Shown here: piece after piece, positions 16,994 to 25,196 of the stretch
Layout of the letters: each line of letters begins with the position of its first letter
How positions within the stretch are numbered: the stretch's first letter is position 1
Assembly: GCA_047610385.1 (NCBI GenBank)
Contig: JBLGAC010000056.1
Span: 1-26,913 of the forward strand
DNA: 26,913 nucleotides
Reading direction: 5' to 3'
From: JBOCEF01 sp047610385
Lineage (GTDB): Bacteria; Pseudomonadota; Alphaproteobacteria; Rhodobacterales; Rhodobacteraceae
Position numbers and translations under genes: made by a program
The notes under the pieces: model-generated
What the model was told of the DNA's origin: nothing
Seen by the model: only the letters and a program-made list of their open reading frames with translations
Database searches by the model: none

Positions 16994-17037
16994 TGCATCT
17001 TTATGAATTTTAAATAAGTAATTTTATTTATAGATGA

Positions 17038-17961
17038 AGATCTCCAAGTGAACGGGCTACCATATCCGCCGCCTCTTTCACCGTCACGTTTGCTGAGAAA
17101 GTGGTCAACGCGGCCCCCACGGCACTGGTGACAGGCATCGTAGTCACGGACGCCGAGGGGAATTTTGGCGGCGGGGCGCTGGTCGTGTCGGGCCTGCAGG
17201 CCGAGGACCGGGTGGTGGTGCTTGAAACCGGCGGGATCTCCGTCTCGCGCGGGGGGGTCAGCTTTGCCGGTGTCGTGATCGGCGCGGTGTCAGATGCGGT
17301 TGGCGCAGATTTTGCTGTGACGTTCACCGCCGCGGCCACCACCGCCGCGGTGCAGGCGACCGCCCGGGCGCTGCATCGCGCCAATGTCAGCGACACGCCG
17401 ACCCAAAGCCGGGATCTGACGGTGACGCTGACCGACGACACAGTCGCCCCCGCCGCGCCGGTGATCACATCCATTGTGGCCGCGACGGGGCTGGACGGGA
17501 CTGGGGCAGTTATTCTGACCGCCACTGCGACCGATGCTAAGGGCACCGCGATGACCTACGCGCTGTCCGGCACCGACGCCGCGCACTTCCAGATCGATGC
17601 CGTGAGCGGCGAAATCCGCATTTCTGATCGTGGCGCAGTGCTGGCACCGGGAGTGCTGGCACCGGGCGGGTCAAGCGTCCTCAGCGCGGTTCTTGAGGTG
17701 TCAGATGGCGGCCTGACGGCGACGCAAACGCTGGAGATCACCATGACCCCGCGTCCGGCCGCGCCCCAGGCGACAATTCCGTACGGCGGCGAGGCCATCC
17801 CCGGGCCGGACGCCGATGCGATTGACCTCGGCGATGCCGCGCTGGGGCTGATGCGCACGCTGGGGACCGCCACTTACCTGCTGCTCGAGGGGGTGGATCA
17901 CGACATGATCGTCCTGTCTGGTGTGGATGCCGTTAACGCGGCGCTGATCGAATTTATCTGA
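17038..17961 (+). pseudogene. 5'-truncated cadherin/Ig-like fragment of a large surface or secreted protein
   Basis: The frame opens at 17038 directly after TGA in AT-rich DNA and runs about 307 residues to the stop at 17959-17961. The only start is a GTG at 17101 that would cut into the preceding domain (FTVTFAEKVVNAAP), so the 5' end appears lost. Module one contains IVVTDAEGNFGGGALVVSGL followed by RVVVLETGGISVSRGG. Module two is cadherin-like (AHFQIDAVSGEIRIS, then LEVSDGGLTATQTLEI). The first module matches IVITDPEGIWGGGTLVVSGL of the minus-strand remnant at 1755-3440, so both derive from the same protein type. VLAPG is directly duplicated near residue 205. The last 60 residues are not recognised. 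Such modules build giant RTX-type adhesins. A short expressed protein from the GTG cannot be excluded. Confidence 0.6.
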
Positions 17962-18021
17962 CCTGCACTGCGGCTGCGCCATGGCGCGCAGCCTCAGGTG
18001 CCGACAAGGAATTGCCATTTC

Positions 18022-18330
18022 ATGAACGTCACATCGCCCCTTCGCCTTGCCCTTTTCGTGCTTGTCGCAACGCTTGCCGGGGGCGCCGCACGCGCGGTGC
18101 TGATCCCGGGCCTGACATATATCGCCGCGCCTGCGCTGACCGGCGCGGATGCGAACTTTGCCAACGATCCGGACCGGATTTGAGGCCCCGGGCACGCTGG
18201 ATCTGCGCGGTGTCGCGGAGGTCCCTGTTCCCCCCACGCTGCCGCTGCTGCTTGCGGGCCTGGCTGGGCTGGCTGTGCTGCGATGCCGGGCGCGCGCAGG
18301 GCGGCAGGGGCCGGATGTCGGTTGGCGCAT
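18022..18330 (+). pseudogene. Broken secreted protein with a VPLPA-CTERM-like sorting signal
   Basis: The ATG at 18022 starts a good Sec signal peptide (SPLRLALFVLVATLAGGAARA) followed by about 30 residues, then a TGA at 18181-18183. Reading one frame over continues with FEAPGTLDLRGVAEVPVPP and a hydrophobic TLPLLLAGLAGLAVL followed by Arg-rich residues. That is the layout of the VPLPA-CTERM signal used by Rhodobacteraceae exosortase-type systems: short motif, membrane segment, basic end. The distance between signal peptide and sorting signal is only about 45 residues, far shorter than usual, so an internal deletion with frameshift near 18175-18183 is likely. No stop follows the basic tail for a further 35-40 codons. 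Confidence 0.65.
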
Positions 18331-18780
18331 GGCTCCCTCGGACTTGCAAGCTCAGGCACGCCGCGCCTCAGCACGTGCCGCCCGGTGGCTTGACGCGCAG
18401 GGCATGTGCGCCGGGTTCCTGAGCTGGCCGTTTGACGCGTGACACGCCCGCGAAAGCGCTGCCTGACAGGGCGGCACCTGCGGGCCCGCAGGCTTGCACC
18501 AGGCTGGGGGATTGGCATTGTCTTGCGTGGCCTTGATACCAGTCATGCCGTCTGGGACGTGCGTCCTCAGCGCGCGCAGGTTTTGTGCGAACCGACCGGG
18601 CGATGAACCACAGGGCCCAACAGGGCAGGGTTTTGATGGTCGGTGCGTGAGACGTTGCCATGAAATGTTTGAGGCGATGATGCAAGCTTTTGACGGTCTG
18701 GATATGGCACGGCCTTATCGATGATGACGGGGCCTTTCTTTGCGTTGATGCGGCAGGCCAGCCTGCCAGGCGAAAGGGCG
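18331..18780. other. No recognisable gene
   Basis: This GC-rich stretch between the CTERM-protein relic and the IS5 remnant has several short frames, none with protein-like sequence I can place and none with a convincing ribosome site. Confidence 0.4.
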
Positions 18781-19154
18781 CTAAGCTTGTTCCCTGTCGC
18801 CGTCCTGCATGTCAGTGGGATGCACGGCGGCGCCAGCCATTATGCCAAGGGTATCGACCGCGATGTGACGCTTCACGGGCTTTTCCGCATCAAAGCCGCG
18901 CGGCACGCTTTTCAGTGGTTTTGACGAATTGGCTATCGGCAATGCCAGCCGAGGGGCTCAGCCTCGCGCTGGTCCATTTCCTGCGCAGCCATGACCATCA
19001 GGTGGCCGATGGCGCGCAAAAGGCCGTCGGTCCACCAAGTGTAGAGGTTTTTCTGGACGGTGGTGAAGCGTTGTAAATCCGGCGGCAACAGGCGCCGCTG
19101 ACAATCAATCATGGTGATGCATTGGATCGCGTCAAACACGTCGCGAAGGTGGGT
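18781..19154 (-). pseudogene. IS5-family transposase remnant (second type)
   Basis: Minus-strand pieces align with a typical IS5 transposase order. LRDVFDAIQCITMIDCQRRL-LPPDLQRFTTVQKNLYTWW (about 19154-19050) matches the GCQWR.LPKDFPPF.TVQ..FY.W region. HLMVMAAQEMDQREA follows, then in a shifted frame SAGIADSQFVKTTE (the ID-S-Q-S-VKT catalytic-Asp region), then after another shift GFDAEKPVKRHIAVDTLGIM and a TAG at 18781. At least two frameshifts and a missing C-terminal third make it inactive. It differs from the IS5 copies at 3641-4230 and 25895-26779. Confidence 0.75.
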
Positions 19155-19821
19155 GATTCATGGGCGAGCAAGGCACCCTGGCCCTGGCAGAAAAAGAGAT
19201 GACGGGGGCGAATAAATACGGCGACACCCCAAGTTGACCCAGATGGGAGCGGTCCGATGCCAGCCCCGGCACGTCATGAATGGCGTGCCTGCCAGCCGCA
19301 CCGTAATCGCATCAGGATCATGCACTGGGAATTAAAAGAGGGCTGTGCCAGCGCCTGATCCGTGCAGCGGGCACGTCTGGGATTGCAACGTGACATGCGA
19401 ACACTGACCCGTTGCTGGCAGTCTATTGCAAGAAAATCTCCAAGAATGGGTCAGGGCAGGGTGCTATGCTTAATTGGGGCGGTCCGCCCACAGCGTTTTC
19501 AATATGCAGGGCGGGACGCTCTCACTCGCCCAGCGGCCTTGGATGATTGGGAATGCGGGGCTCGCCATCAGTTGGTTTGCGGCAGTTATTTTTCAGTATT
19601 TGTGGAAGCAGTCAAAGACGGCGAGGGCCCGCACGCGACCCTGTGCGCTTAGGGGGGGTGACGGTCCCTAAGAAATGGGCTGGGGCGACCCATCATCAAA
19701 GACCGCTATCCATCCATCAGCGTCCTAAACTCAGTAAGCATCGCGCTCGATGAAATTTTGGTTAAATTTTGGCCGATGATGGGTGTATTTTTGACGTTTT
19801 TCGTGAGATTAGTGATTTATT
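19155..19821. other. Non-coding or fully degraded stretch
   Basis: Mixed GC-rich DNA with short frames and no recognisable protein. From about 19745 it turns sharply AT-rich and leads into the small HTH gene. Confidence 0.4.
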
Positions 19822-19850
19822 TTGACGAATATTTTTAAAAATCAAATAAC
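19822..19850 (+). promoter_or_regulatory. Candidate sigma-70 promoter for the small HTH/zinc-ribbon gene
   Basis: TTGACG at 19822-19827 and AATAAC at 19845-19850, spaced 17 bp, give a plausible -35/-10 pair about 85 bp before the ATG at 19936. The palindrome ATTTTTAAAAAT (19831-19842) lies between the boxes and could be an operator. Confidence 0.4.
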
Positions 19851-19935
19851 ACATAAATTTATAACTAGTATTTTTTAATTTGAATATTAAGTTTTTTTTA
19901 AAGATAATTACAACTTTTTTTATGAGGTCATAATT

Positions 19936-20169
19936 ATGTGTGACGTGTCTTATCATGTCATCGCCCGCAAGATTGGGCGCGACACGACCACGCTCAGACG
20001 GTGGTTGGTGCGCCATGGGTTGTTTCAGACGAAGACGGCGAAATATGTGCAAGTCCATGAAGTCCCGATCTTGACGCGCCCGTGCATGCGGTGCGGCGCT
20101 GGGAAGAAGCGGCCCCAGAACCTCTGCATGTGCGGTCGATGCCGCGCTCAGATAACGAGAATTGTCTGA
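19936..20169 (+). CDS. Small HTH plus zinc-ribbon protein, probable DNA-binding regulator
   Basis: A 77-residue protein. Residues 5-29 (SYHVIARKIGRDTTTLRRWLVRHGL) read as a MerR/HTH-17-like helix-turn-helix. The C-terminal part has five cysteines in CMRCGAGKKRPQNLCMCGRC, a C-x2-C...C-x-C-x2-C zinc-ribbon-like layout. GAGGT lies 8 nt before the ATG, and a plausible promoter sits in the AT-rich DNA upstream. It stands alone among IS remnants yet has no lesion, which suggests recent acquisition or selection. Small proteins of this layout occur in prophages and mobile regions; I cannot name a family with certainty. Confidence 0.6.
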   Translation: MCDVSYHVIARKIGRDTTTLRRWLVRHGLFQTKTAKYVQVHEVPILTRPCMRCGAGKKRPQNLCMCGRCRAQITRIV

Positions 20170-20289
20170 TGGCACCTCCGGCAAACTTCGCAATACCGAG
20201 GGGCGCGGGTTGGACGTGCGAGTGTTGGGCGGCAAGGATGTCGTCCGCCGTGCGCCGATCTCGGGCGCGGGGCGAACGTTTGGTAAGTT

Positions 20290-21060
20290 CGCAATTTTTG
20301 GCAGGGGCCACCTGGCCGCAAATATTCCGTTTTGATGCTCAGCCGATCAGCCACAAAATACCCTCTCGGCGATGCTTTGAATCGCCAAGAGGGTAACAAT
20401 CATCCAGACAAAGTCCAGCGCTTGTCGCACGATCAGCGCGTCAGGTATTTCCCGTTTTAACCGCCTTCTGGGCTTGATCTGTCACTTGGCAGTGGTTTGA
20501 TTGCAAGTCATAATAAGGCGCAGTTTCAATCTACGCTCGTGGTAGGTCTAACACCCCCAACTGAAGCTCCAGCGCTGCCCCAAGACGTTGCGAAGATAGA
20601 AAAACACAACCCAAATCCCCACGTCTTTCGGGCGTCCGCAAGCCCGATCAGCAGGTCCGCGATTTCTTTGTTTTCGCCAATAAGCTTTGGGCTGTGGTGA
20701 TGGCAGGTCTCGCTGACGCCGAAGGTCCCCCTTTCAGGCATGCAAGCAAGCATGCCTTGCCGCGCAACGGACAGGCCAGCGCGATGCCGACCCCTAGTCG
20801 CGCCGGGGCATTGACGGCCATCCGCTGCGGGGCAGGTGATATTCGTATTGCTGAGATGGTCCCGGCGTTGATCCACGGCAAATGCAGGTATTTTCCTTTT
20901 GGAAAATTGATGGATGATTTACTTCCTTTGGGGATATTTTTTCAGAAAATCCACCTGCATGCTGATCTTGGCGAACATCTTTTTCAGGTGCCAGCTCTCG
21001 TCTTGCAATGTATTCATCGAAATCTTCTTATGCGGATTGCTGGGAAAATTCCGCTCATGA
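20290..21060 (-). pseudogene. Degraded IS3-family element (orfA tail and orfB pieces)
   Basis: Pieces in IS3 order are readable on the minus strand. An orfA C-terminus appears at 20919-21017 (LQDESWHLKKMFAKISMQVD, like LEDENARLKKM.A.LS....L). The orfB start region has FGVSETCHHHSPKL and ADARKTWGFGLCF (about 20600-20730), then after a shift YLRNVLGQRWSFSW with a stop, TYHERRLKLRL, IKPRRRLKREIPDALIV and VW (to about 20420), and YFVADRLSIKTEYLR (about 20320-20370), corresponding to MADRLGDGR. Multiple frameshifts and stops, and loss of the DDE C-terminus, show it is dead. The match is from memory of the IS3/IS407-type consensus. Confidence 0.7.
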
Positions 21061-21156
21061 ACCCCGTCAGCCAAGGGGGGACTATCGTCGCGGGTTTGCC
21101 AAAAAATAGCGATGGCAGTTTGTTGAGGGCCAGATTTTGCGCGATGATTTAACGCA

Positions 21157-22369
21157 TTACTGGTGGCGCAGCGCGTCGATCGGGTTCATCCGCGCCGCCC
21201 GGCGCGCCGGGAAATAGCCGAACACCACCCCGACCGCGGCCGAGAACCCGAACGCCAGCAGCACCAACCACGCATCGAGCGCGAACGGCACCCGAAGCAG
21301 ATGCGCCCCCAGCGCGCCCAGCGCCATGCCCGACAGGATGCCCAGCAGACCGCCCAGCAGCGACAGCACGATCGCTTCGACCAAGAACTGCATCAGTACT
21401 TGGCCTTCCTGGGCGCCGACCGCGAGGCGGATGCCGATTTCCCGCGTGCGTTCGGTCACCGATACCAGCATGATGTTCATGATGCCGATGCCCCCGACCA
21501 GCAGGCTGACCGCGGCCACCGCCGACAGCAATCGGGTCATCACGCTGGTGATGCCGGTCAGCACGGCGGCGATCTGCTTCATGTCGAAGACGTTGAAATC
21601 GTCCTCTTCATTCGGGCCGATGCGGCGGCGCTCACGTATCAAACGCTCCAACGCTGCCTTGGCCTTGTCGGTGGATACGCCGTCCTTTACCGCCACAAAG
21701 ATCATCGATACGTCGTTGTTGCCTGAGATCCGGCGCTGGAAGGTTTTGATCGGGATCAGCACGAAATCGTCCTGATCGGTGCCAAAGCTCGACACGCCTT
21801 GTTCCTCCATCACCCCGATCACCCGGCACGATATCGCCTTAAGCCGCACGCTTTGCCCCAGCGGATCGCCGCCGCTGAACAATTCGCGGCGCACGGTTTC
21901 GCCCAGCAGGCAGACCGCGGCGCCGGTGCGCAATTCGCTTTCATGAAACCCCCGGCCGCGGGCCACCGTGATGTCGCGCGCCTCAAGGTAACGCGCATCG
22001 GTGCCGGTGACCGAGGTGGAGTGGTTCTCAGCCCCCAGAATGGCGGTCATGGAGCGGGTGTTGGCCGGGGCGGTGGCGCGCACCCCAAGGCAGTTGTTCC
22101 TGGATTGCAGTCACGTCCTTCATGTTGAACGCCGCTGCCCCGACACCGGCCACCGAGGGCCCGCGCTGCGCCTGACCGGGCCGCACCATCAGCAGGTTGG
22201 TGCCCAGCTTTGCCACGTCTTGCGTGACCTGCAGCGTCGACCCCTGACCAACCGTCACCATGGCGATCACCGCCGCGACGCCGATCACCACGCCCAGCAC
22301 CGTCAGGAACGACCGCAGCGCGTTGCGGAATATGGATCGAAGCGCGAGGCGGATTGTTTCCCACAACAT
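21157..22369 (-). pseudogene. MacB-like FtsX-type permease, disrupted by a one-base frameshift
   Basis: The ATG at 22369 starts MLWETIRLALRSIFRNALRS with the first transmembrane helix (FLTVLGVVIGVAAVIAMVTV) and the periplasmic MacB_PCD domain start. Near 22083-22090 the frame breaks after AIQEQLP, where one extra base (CCTTGGGG for expected CCTGGGG) is enough to explain it. The other frame continues with RATAPANTRSMTAI to the end at 21157, including the three C-terminal helices and the ERTREIGIRLAVGAQEGQVLMQF coupling loop. Apart from this indel the 404-residue gene is complete. MacB-type permeases work with a MacA adaptor in efflux of drugs, peptides or lipids. It starts 1 nt after the ATPase gene. 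A sequencing error is a real alternative. Confidence 0.85.
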
Positions 22370-22370
22370 C

Positions 22371-23081
22371 TTACAGCACCTCTCCGGGCGCGCCGTCGGC
22401 GGTGATGCGTCCGTCGACAAAACGGATCAGGCGATGGGCGTAGGCGGCCATGTCTTCTTCATGGGTGACCATGACCATGACGATGGTGATGCCGTGATCG
22501 CGGTTGAAGCTGGTGAGCAGCTCCATGATTTCCCGGCTGCGGGCGGTGTCGAGGTTGCCCGTCGGTTCATCCGCCATGATCACGTCCGGGCCCCCGACGA
22601 TCGCGCGGGCGATGGCGACGCGCTGCTGCTGGCCGCCGGACAATTGCGACGGATCGTGATGGGCACGGGCCTCATGCCCCACGTCCTGCAGGGCCTGCAT
22701 GGCGGCCGCGCGGCGCGCCGATCCGCGCATGCCTTTGTAAATCAAGGGCAGCTCGACATTCTCCAGCGCAGAACTGCGCGCCAGCAGGTTGTAGCCCTGA
22801 AACACGAAACCGATATAGGAGCGGCGCAAAAGCGCCCGCTGATCCAGCGACAGACCCCCGGCATCCACTCCCTTGAACCGATAGGTCCCGGCGGTGGGCG
22901 CATCGAGGCACCCCAAGATGTTCATGGCGGTGGATTTGCCCGACCCGCTCGGCCCCATGATGGCGACGAATTGGCCAGCCTCGATGGTCATGTCCACGTT
23001 GTCGAGCGCGCGCACCTCGCCCGCCCCGGTCCCATAGATGCGGGAAATGCCGTCGAACTGGATCAGCGGGGGCGGCGTCAC
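22371..23081 (-). CDS. MacB-type ABC transporter ATPase with a duplicated VM before the H-loop
   Basis: A 236-residue LolD/MacB-type ATPase: Walker A GPSGSGKST (43-51), Q-loop in FVFQGYNLLARSSALENVELP, signature LSGGQQQR and Walker B VIMADEPTGNLD. Just before the H-loop His the usual ITIVMVTHE reads ITIVMVMVTHE. The cause is a tandem 6-bp repeat (GACCAT twice at 22467-22478 on the plus strand), a two-residue insertion in a strand that positions the catalytic His. The start is GTG at 23081, overlapping the adaptor stop (GTGA). Expected partners are the disrupted permease and adaptor on either side, so the protein may be non-functional even though its frame is open. Confidence 0.88.
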   Translation of the reverse strand: MTPPPLIQFDGISRIYGTGAGEVRALDNVDMTIEAGQFVAIMGPSGSGKSTAMNILGCLDAPTAGTYRFKGVDAGGLSLDQRALLRRSYIGFVFQGYNLLARSSALENVELPLIYKGMRGSARRAAAMQALQDVGHEARAHHDPSQLSGGQQQRVAIARAIVGGPDVIMADEPTGNLDTARSREIMELLTSFNRDHGITIVMVMVTHEEDMAAYAHRLIRFVDGRITADGAPGEVL

Positions 23082-24264
23082 TGGGCCTCGTCCATATCGG
23101 TGATCACCTTGTCGCCCGCGGCCAGCGCGCCGGATATGATTGCGGTCATCGTGCCGTCGGTGGCGCCGGTTTCCACCGATATGGGGACCGCCGTGGCGTC
23201 TTTCAGCACCCAGACCGTGCGCGTGCCCGCCCCCCCGTTGCGCGGCACCGCCTGCTGGTCCGAGGGGCGGCGCGGCAGCAGCAGGCCCAGCAGCCCACCG
23301 CCCTTCTCACCTTCTTCAGCCGCTATGGGCGGCGCGAACCTGAGCGCGGCGTTGGGGATCAACAATGCGTCAGCGATACGTTCAACCACGATTTCGGCGG
23401 TGGCGGTCATGCCGGGGCGCAGGGACAGATCCGAATTGTCGATGCTCAGAATCGCCTGATAGGTCACCACCCCGTCGATGGTCTGGGGGGCGTAGCGCAA
23501 TTTGGCGATCCGCGCGGGGTACAGGCGGCCCTGATGCGCCTCGACGGAAAAGCTCGCCTCAGCGCCCACGGTCACCACGCCCATGTCGGCCTCGTCGACA
23601 TCGACGCGCAGTTCCATCTGGCGCAGGTCCTCGGCGATGGTGAACAGGACCGGGGCCTGCAGGGCCGACGCCACGATCTGCCCGACATCGGCGTTGCGCT
23701 CCAACACCACGCCCGCGATCGGGGAACAGATGCAGGCTTTGGCGAGGTTGGTTTCGTCCGAACGCAGGTCCGCCTCGGCGACCTTGGCGTCGGCACGGGT
23801 CACGGCGACCGTCGCCTCGGCCCGTGACAGCGCCGCCTGCGCGGCCTGCAAGGATTGCTCGGACACCACAGCGCGTTCGGCTAATACAGCGATGCGGGCG
23901 AATTGCTGCTGGGCCTCGTTCACGGTGGCCTCGGCCTCGGCGATGCGGGCACGCTGGGCCTCAAGCGCGGCGCGGCTGTGGGCCAGCGCGGCCTCAAGCT
24001 TGTCGGTGTCGAGCTGCGCAAGCTCCTGCCCCAAGGTCACCTGATCGTTGTGATCCACGTTCACCGCCCGCAGCGTGCCCGACAGCTCCGACGATATTTC
24101 CACAAGGTTGGTTGGCTCCACCGTTCCGGTGGCGATGACCGTAACCAGCAGGGCGCCGCGGGCGGCAGGGACTGCGTCATAGATGCCCGCCGCCGCCAGC
24201 GCCCCCGCACGGGGGCGGCGGCGAGAACGTCTTGGATATCGCGTTTATCGCTGGTCACATGCAT
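23078..24264 (-). pseudogene. MacA/HlyD-like periplasmic adaptor, N-terminal anchor lost by deletion/frameshift
   Basis: From about 24200 to 23078 the frame encodes a full adaptor body: VTVIATGTVEPTN, a lipoyl half-motif (VEISSELSGTLRAVNVDHND), a coiled-coil hairpin (HSRAALEAQRARIAEAEATV onward), the second lipoyl half (CSPIAGVVLERNADVGQIV) and beta-barrel/MP domains. The expected start, ATG at 24264 (MHVTSDKRDIQDVLAAAPV then RGRWRRR), is in another frame. It joins without the usual membrane helix, so a small deletion and frameshift lie around 24190-24215. An ATG-less open frame from 24121 would lack membrane anchoring. Downstream it overlaps the ATPase gene (GTGA). It is likely inactive unless the sequence is in error. 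Confidence 0.75.
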
Positions 24265-24277
24265 CGCCCTTAATTTA

Positions 24278-24312
24278 CCTGACGCGAAACGCACGCGGCG
24301 TTTCGCGTCAGG
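24278..24312 (-). terminator. 13-bp perfect hairpin between marR-like gene and macA
   Basis: CCTGACGCGAAAC (24278-24290) and GTTTCGCGTCAGG (24300-24312) form a perfect 13-bp stem with a 9-nt loop. It starts 5 nt past the marR-like stop (24317) and ends 14 nt before the macA start. On the minus strand the stem is followed by TAAATTAAGGG. It may terminate marR transcription or act as an operator controlling macAB. Confidence 0.6.
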
Positions 24313-24316
24313 CCTA

Positions 24317-24807
24317 TCACCGAACAAGCGCGTCGATATTACCGCGCATTGTCCGCATCACCTGCAAAAACGTCTCAAGATCCTCAGGCGCTACGCCTTC
24401 AATCATGTGGCGCTCGCGCGCCAGCGCGATGTCGATGATCCGGTCGTGAAGGGTGAGCCCCCCCCTCGGTCAGCCGCCAAGTGCGGTGGCGCGGGTCATT
24501 GGTGCCCGGCGCGCTTTCGGCCAGCGCCCGCGTCGCCAGCACATGCAGCGACCGACTGACGGCGGCCTTGTCCAGCGCGATCATATCGCAGACCTGCCGC
24601 GCCGTGATCCCCGGTTCCATCGCCAGCGTCGACACAACGCGCCATTCCGCAATGCCGACGCCAAATTCGTTGAGATACTGGCGCGGCGTCCCTCGCGACA
24701 GCGCATTGTGCGCCGTGAACAAGAAATAGGGAACGTAGCTGTTCAGATCGCGCGCCCGGCGCCCATCGTGCAGCCGCACGGAGCTGGAGAGCCGGTGATC
24801 GGGACAT
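24317..24807 (-). pseudogene. MarR-family regulator frameshifted at a C8 run
   Basis: The winged-helix core is clear: LNSYVPYFLFTAHNALSRG, FGVGIAEWRVVSTLAM, ITARQVCDMIALDKAAVSRS and HRTWRLTEGG. At plus-strand C8 (24458-24465) the frame breaks; with one base fewer it continues as LTLHDRIIDIALARERHMIE to TGA at 24317-24319, the expected dimerisation helix. The start is uncertain: ATG at 24807 is one base out of frame with the core, and GTG at 24779 is in frame but lacks a ribosome site. As the first gene before macAB it would be the local repressor. The defect may be slipped-strand variation or sequencing error. Confidence 0.8.
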
Positions 24808-24873
24808 TGGCGCGCAGATGACGGGGCAGCGGTGCAAGCAGCGGAGGGCGCACAGGTCAATGCGGATCCTTTT

Positions 24874-24883
24874 GGGGGGGGGG
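24874..24883. repeat. G10 homopolymer
   Basis: Ten consecutive G residues lie between the P450 stub and the marR-like gene. Such tracts are prone to slippage in vivo and to miscalls in sequencing. Confidence 0.9.
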
Positions 24884-24885
24884 CA

Positions 24886-25056
24886 TCACGGGGCCTCAGC
24901 CGCGAAATCGGCCAGCCCGACACCGCGCGCTGAGGTGAATCGCTGCCAGTCGCCGAACACCTCTCGGGTTTCGGTATAGCGGCCGCAGATCAGCACGGAA
25001 TGGCGCGGGATATAGGCGAACGGGCCTTTGGCGCTGTGACCTTCGATCAAGGTCAT
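24886..25056 (-). pseudogene. N-terminal stub of a cytochrome P450
   Basis: The minus-strand frame from ATG 25056 to TGA 24886-24888 encodes 56 residues: PFAYIPRHSVLICGRYTETR, then EVFGDWQRFTSARGVGLADF. This is the beta1/B-helix region of bacterial cytochromes P450, in which SARGVGLxDF is normally followed by a proline-rich WRPPS and the helices carrying the heme ligand. Nothing resembling the I-helix or the Cys heme-binding loop follows, so more than 80 percent of the enzyme is missing. The true start may have lain further upstream. A G10 run begins just beyond the stop. Confidence 0.6.
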
Positions 25057-25196
25057 TGGGGGCGGCCTTCGGATCGTGCGTCTTTTGGTGTTATGGCATC
25101 ACCTGCGGGCCGCGCATGTCAACGTGCGCGAACGCTTGCGCTGGGCGGCTCGGGCGTTAGGTTGCCGGGGCTTGCCGCCACAGGAAAGGACATGCC

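Noticed and set aside
19762..20235. 157-codon minus-strand frame opposite the small HTH gene
   Set aside because: Its C-terminal half is Lys/Ile/Phe-rich translation of AT-rich DNA and it lies antisense to a better gene.
24061..24327. Separate small gene upstream of the adaptor
   Set aside because: Its sequence (DIQDVLAAAPVRGRWRRR) is the normal MacA N-terminus in another frame, so it belongs to the broken adaptor gene.
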